A stretch of 28,988 nt of DNA from a virus. The notes beneath the pieces are model-generated. The model had not been told where the DNA came from, made no database searches, and was given only the letters and a program-made list of their open reading frames with translations. Below, one piece after another: positions 28,324-28,988 of this stretch. The first letter of the stretch is position 1. Each line of letters begins with the position of its first letter. The translations under genes were made by a program, and so were the position numbers. The stretch is taken from the IMG/VR virus record IMGVR_UViG_3300011113_000411, positions 1-28,988 of that record. The stretch is one strand, 5' to 3'.

Positions 28324-28988
28324 TAAACTAATCCCCCAGAGAGGTAACGCTCGGGCCGTTTAGCATTAACACTAAACTTGCCCTTGGCCAAGTTGCGGCC
28401 CTTGTGCTTGCGGATTTTGGCGCGGAACTCGTCGAGGCGCTGGGCACCGGCCTTGCCGGATCCATCGCCGAGCAGCGCCACGGTCTCGGCGTCGATGACA
28501 TACTCGCCGTCGCTGAGCAATGCCGGGATCTCGTCACTGCGGCCGGTGCCTTCCCCGTTCACCGCGAAGCTCTCGCGGCTCTGGCCCTTGCCGCCCATGC
28601 TGCCGCCCTTGGCGCGCGGCGTCGCGCCCAGATCTTCAAAGATAATGGCGAGCTGCTGCTGCCCCTCGGGCGTGCCGAGGAACGCAACCAGTTCGGCGTC
28701 AGACGCGCCCGGCACGGCGGCGCGCAGCTTTTCGAAGCCGGCGCGCAGGACGGAGTCCGTCGCGCCAGTCTGGGCGGCACCGGGGAGCGCCTGCGGCATG
28801 ACTGTGCCGACGCCCACGCGCGGTGCGGCGGGTGCAGCGGCGGTTGCGGCAAAGGCATCGCGCTCGGCCTGCGTCTCGGGGACGTAGTTGAAGAACGAGC
28901 GCGCCGGGCCGTAGCCGTAGCGCGCGTAGTCGATGGCCGGGCGGCCAGCCTCGCCGGGTGGGCGCTGCCCGAGGGCCTGCGGCGTGAA
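28323..28988 (-). CDS. Virion protein with DGEYVIDAETVALLG motif (N-terminus outside window)
   Basis: At least 222 residues; the frame is open to the right edge, so the real start lies outside (a GTG at 28817 is internal). The visible start is Pro/Ala/Gly-rich, with RYGYGPARSFFNYVPETQ. A helical domain follows (ASDAELVAFLGTPEGQQQLA), then a Gly/Ser linker. The C-terminus LSDGEYVIDAETVALLG, GSGKAGAQRLDEFRAKIRKH is a strongly conserved ending of a structural protein found in many podovirus-like genomes. It lies first in the visible part of the leftward virion operon. Confidence 0.8.
   Translation of the reverse strand, partial: FTPQALGQRPPGEAGRPAIDYARYGYGPARSFFNYVPETQAERDAFAATAAAPAAPRVGVGTVMPQALPGAAQTGATDSVLRAGFEKLRAAVPGASDAELVAFLGTPEGQQQLAIIFEDLGATPRAKGGSMGGKGQSRESFAVNGEGTGRSDEIPALLSDGEYVIDAETVALLGDGSGKAGAQRLDEFRAKIRKHKGRNLAKGKFSVNAKRPERYLSGGLV

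Noticed and set aside
1-28988. tRNA genes, CRISPR arrays, insertion sequences, integrase or attachment sites
   Set aside because: None could be supported by reading both strands: no cloverleaf-like sequence, no regular spacer-repeat array, no transposase or recombinase motifs.

Overview
The window is a GC-rich piece of a tailed double-stranded DNA phage genome, or of a prophage or assembled viral contig of that kind. The host is probably an alphaproteobacterium: the phage carries a GapR-type (DUF2312) protein, a family typical of that class, and codon use is strongly C/G-ending. No integrase, excisionase, tRNA, rRNA or CRISPR array is visible. Both ends cut through genes: the large terminase on the left and a virion protein on the right. 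All assignments come from reading translated sequence; no database was searched.

Layout. Bases 1-2068 (minus strand) hold the packaging genes: the large terminase (runs off the left edge), the small terminase, and a zinc-finger/winged-helix protein of unknown function. Bases 2069-2341 are a divergent control region with two promoters, a 24-bp inverted repeat and phased ATGCTGC repeats. Bases 2342-5005 (plus) carry nine small early genes, mostly unrecognised, ending in a likely PD-(D/E)XK nuclease. Bases 4989-6169 (minus) are a two-gene island containing a metallophosphoesterase. Bases 6294-13834 (plus) hold small coiled-coil genes, a YdaS/Cro-like HTH protein, a cytosine-C5 methyltransferase, a primase-helicase, a DUF2800 nuclease, a DUF2815 probable ssDNA-binding protein and the GapR-like protein. 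Bases 13980-20039 (plus) hold a family A DNA polymerase interrupted by an intein, a VRR-NUC nuclease, a SNF2-type helicase and small genes. Bases 20043-28988 (minus) hold seven virion or ejection-type proteins packed end to end. If the genome is circular or circularly permuted, the right-hand virion genes and the left-hand terminase genes would form one leftward late operon facing one rightward early/replication operon. That is inference.

The most unusual features are these. (1) The DNA polymerase intein contains a complete HNH endonuclease gene in a different reading frame, while the intein frame stays open across it. (2) A recurring promoter/operator, TTGCAAY-N5-RTTGCAA, precedes six rightward genes, with a looser seventh copy on the leftward side, and is followed by a shared mRNA leader (ATCAGCAACG, then GGAGA). 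(3) Just before the DNA polymerase lie two large hairpins that overlap. The second covers the polymerase ribosome-binding site, and its loop is an inverted copy of the shared leader, so in RNA it is complementary to the translation start regions of the other phage genes. (4) Two further out-of-frame genes seem to be nested inside the methyltransferase and inside the polymerase exonuclease domain. In each case the host gene loses its usual third-position GC bias over the overlap and regains it at the nested stop codon. (5) The virion cluster shows tandem duplication of an N-terminal module together with its gene-junction sequence.

Working together, the rightward genes form a replication and recombination set: primase-helicase, polymerase, SNF2 helicase, three nucleases (DUF2800, VRR-NUC, PD-(D/E)XK-like), a probable ssDNA-binding protein and a DNA-topology protein. 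The leftward genes package DNA and build the DNA-ejection machinery.
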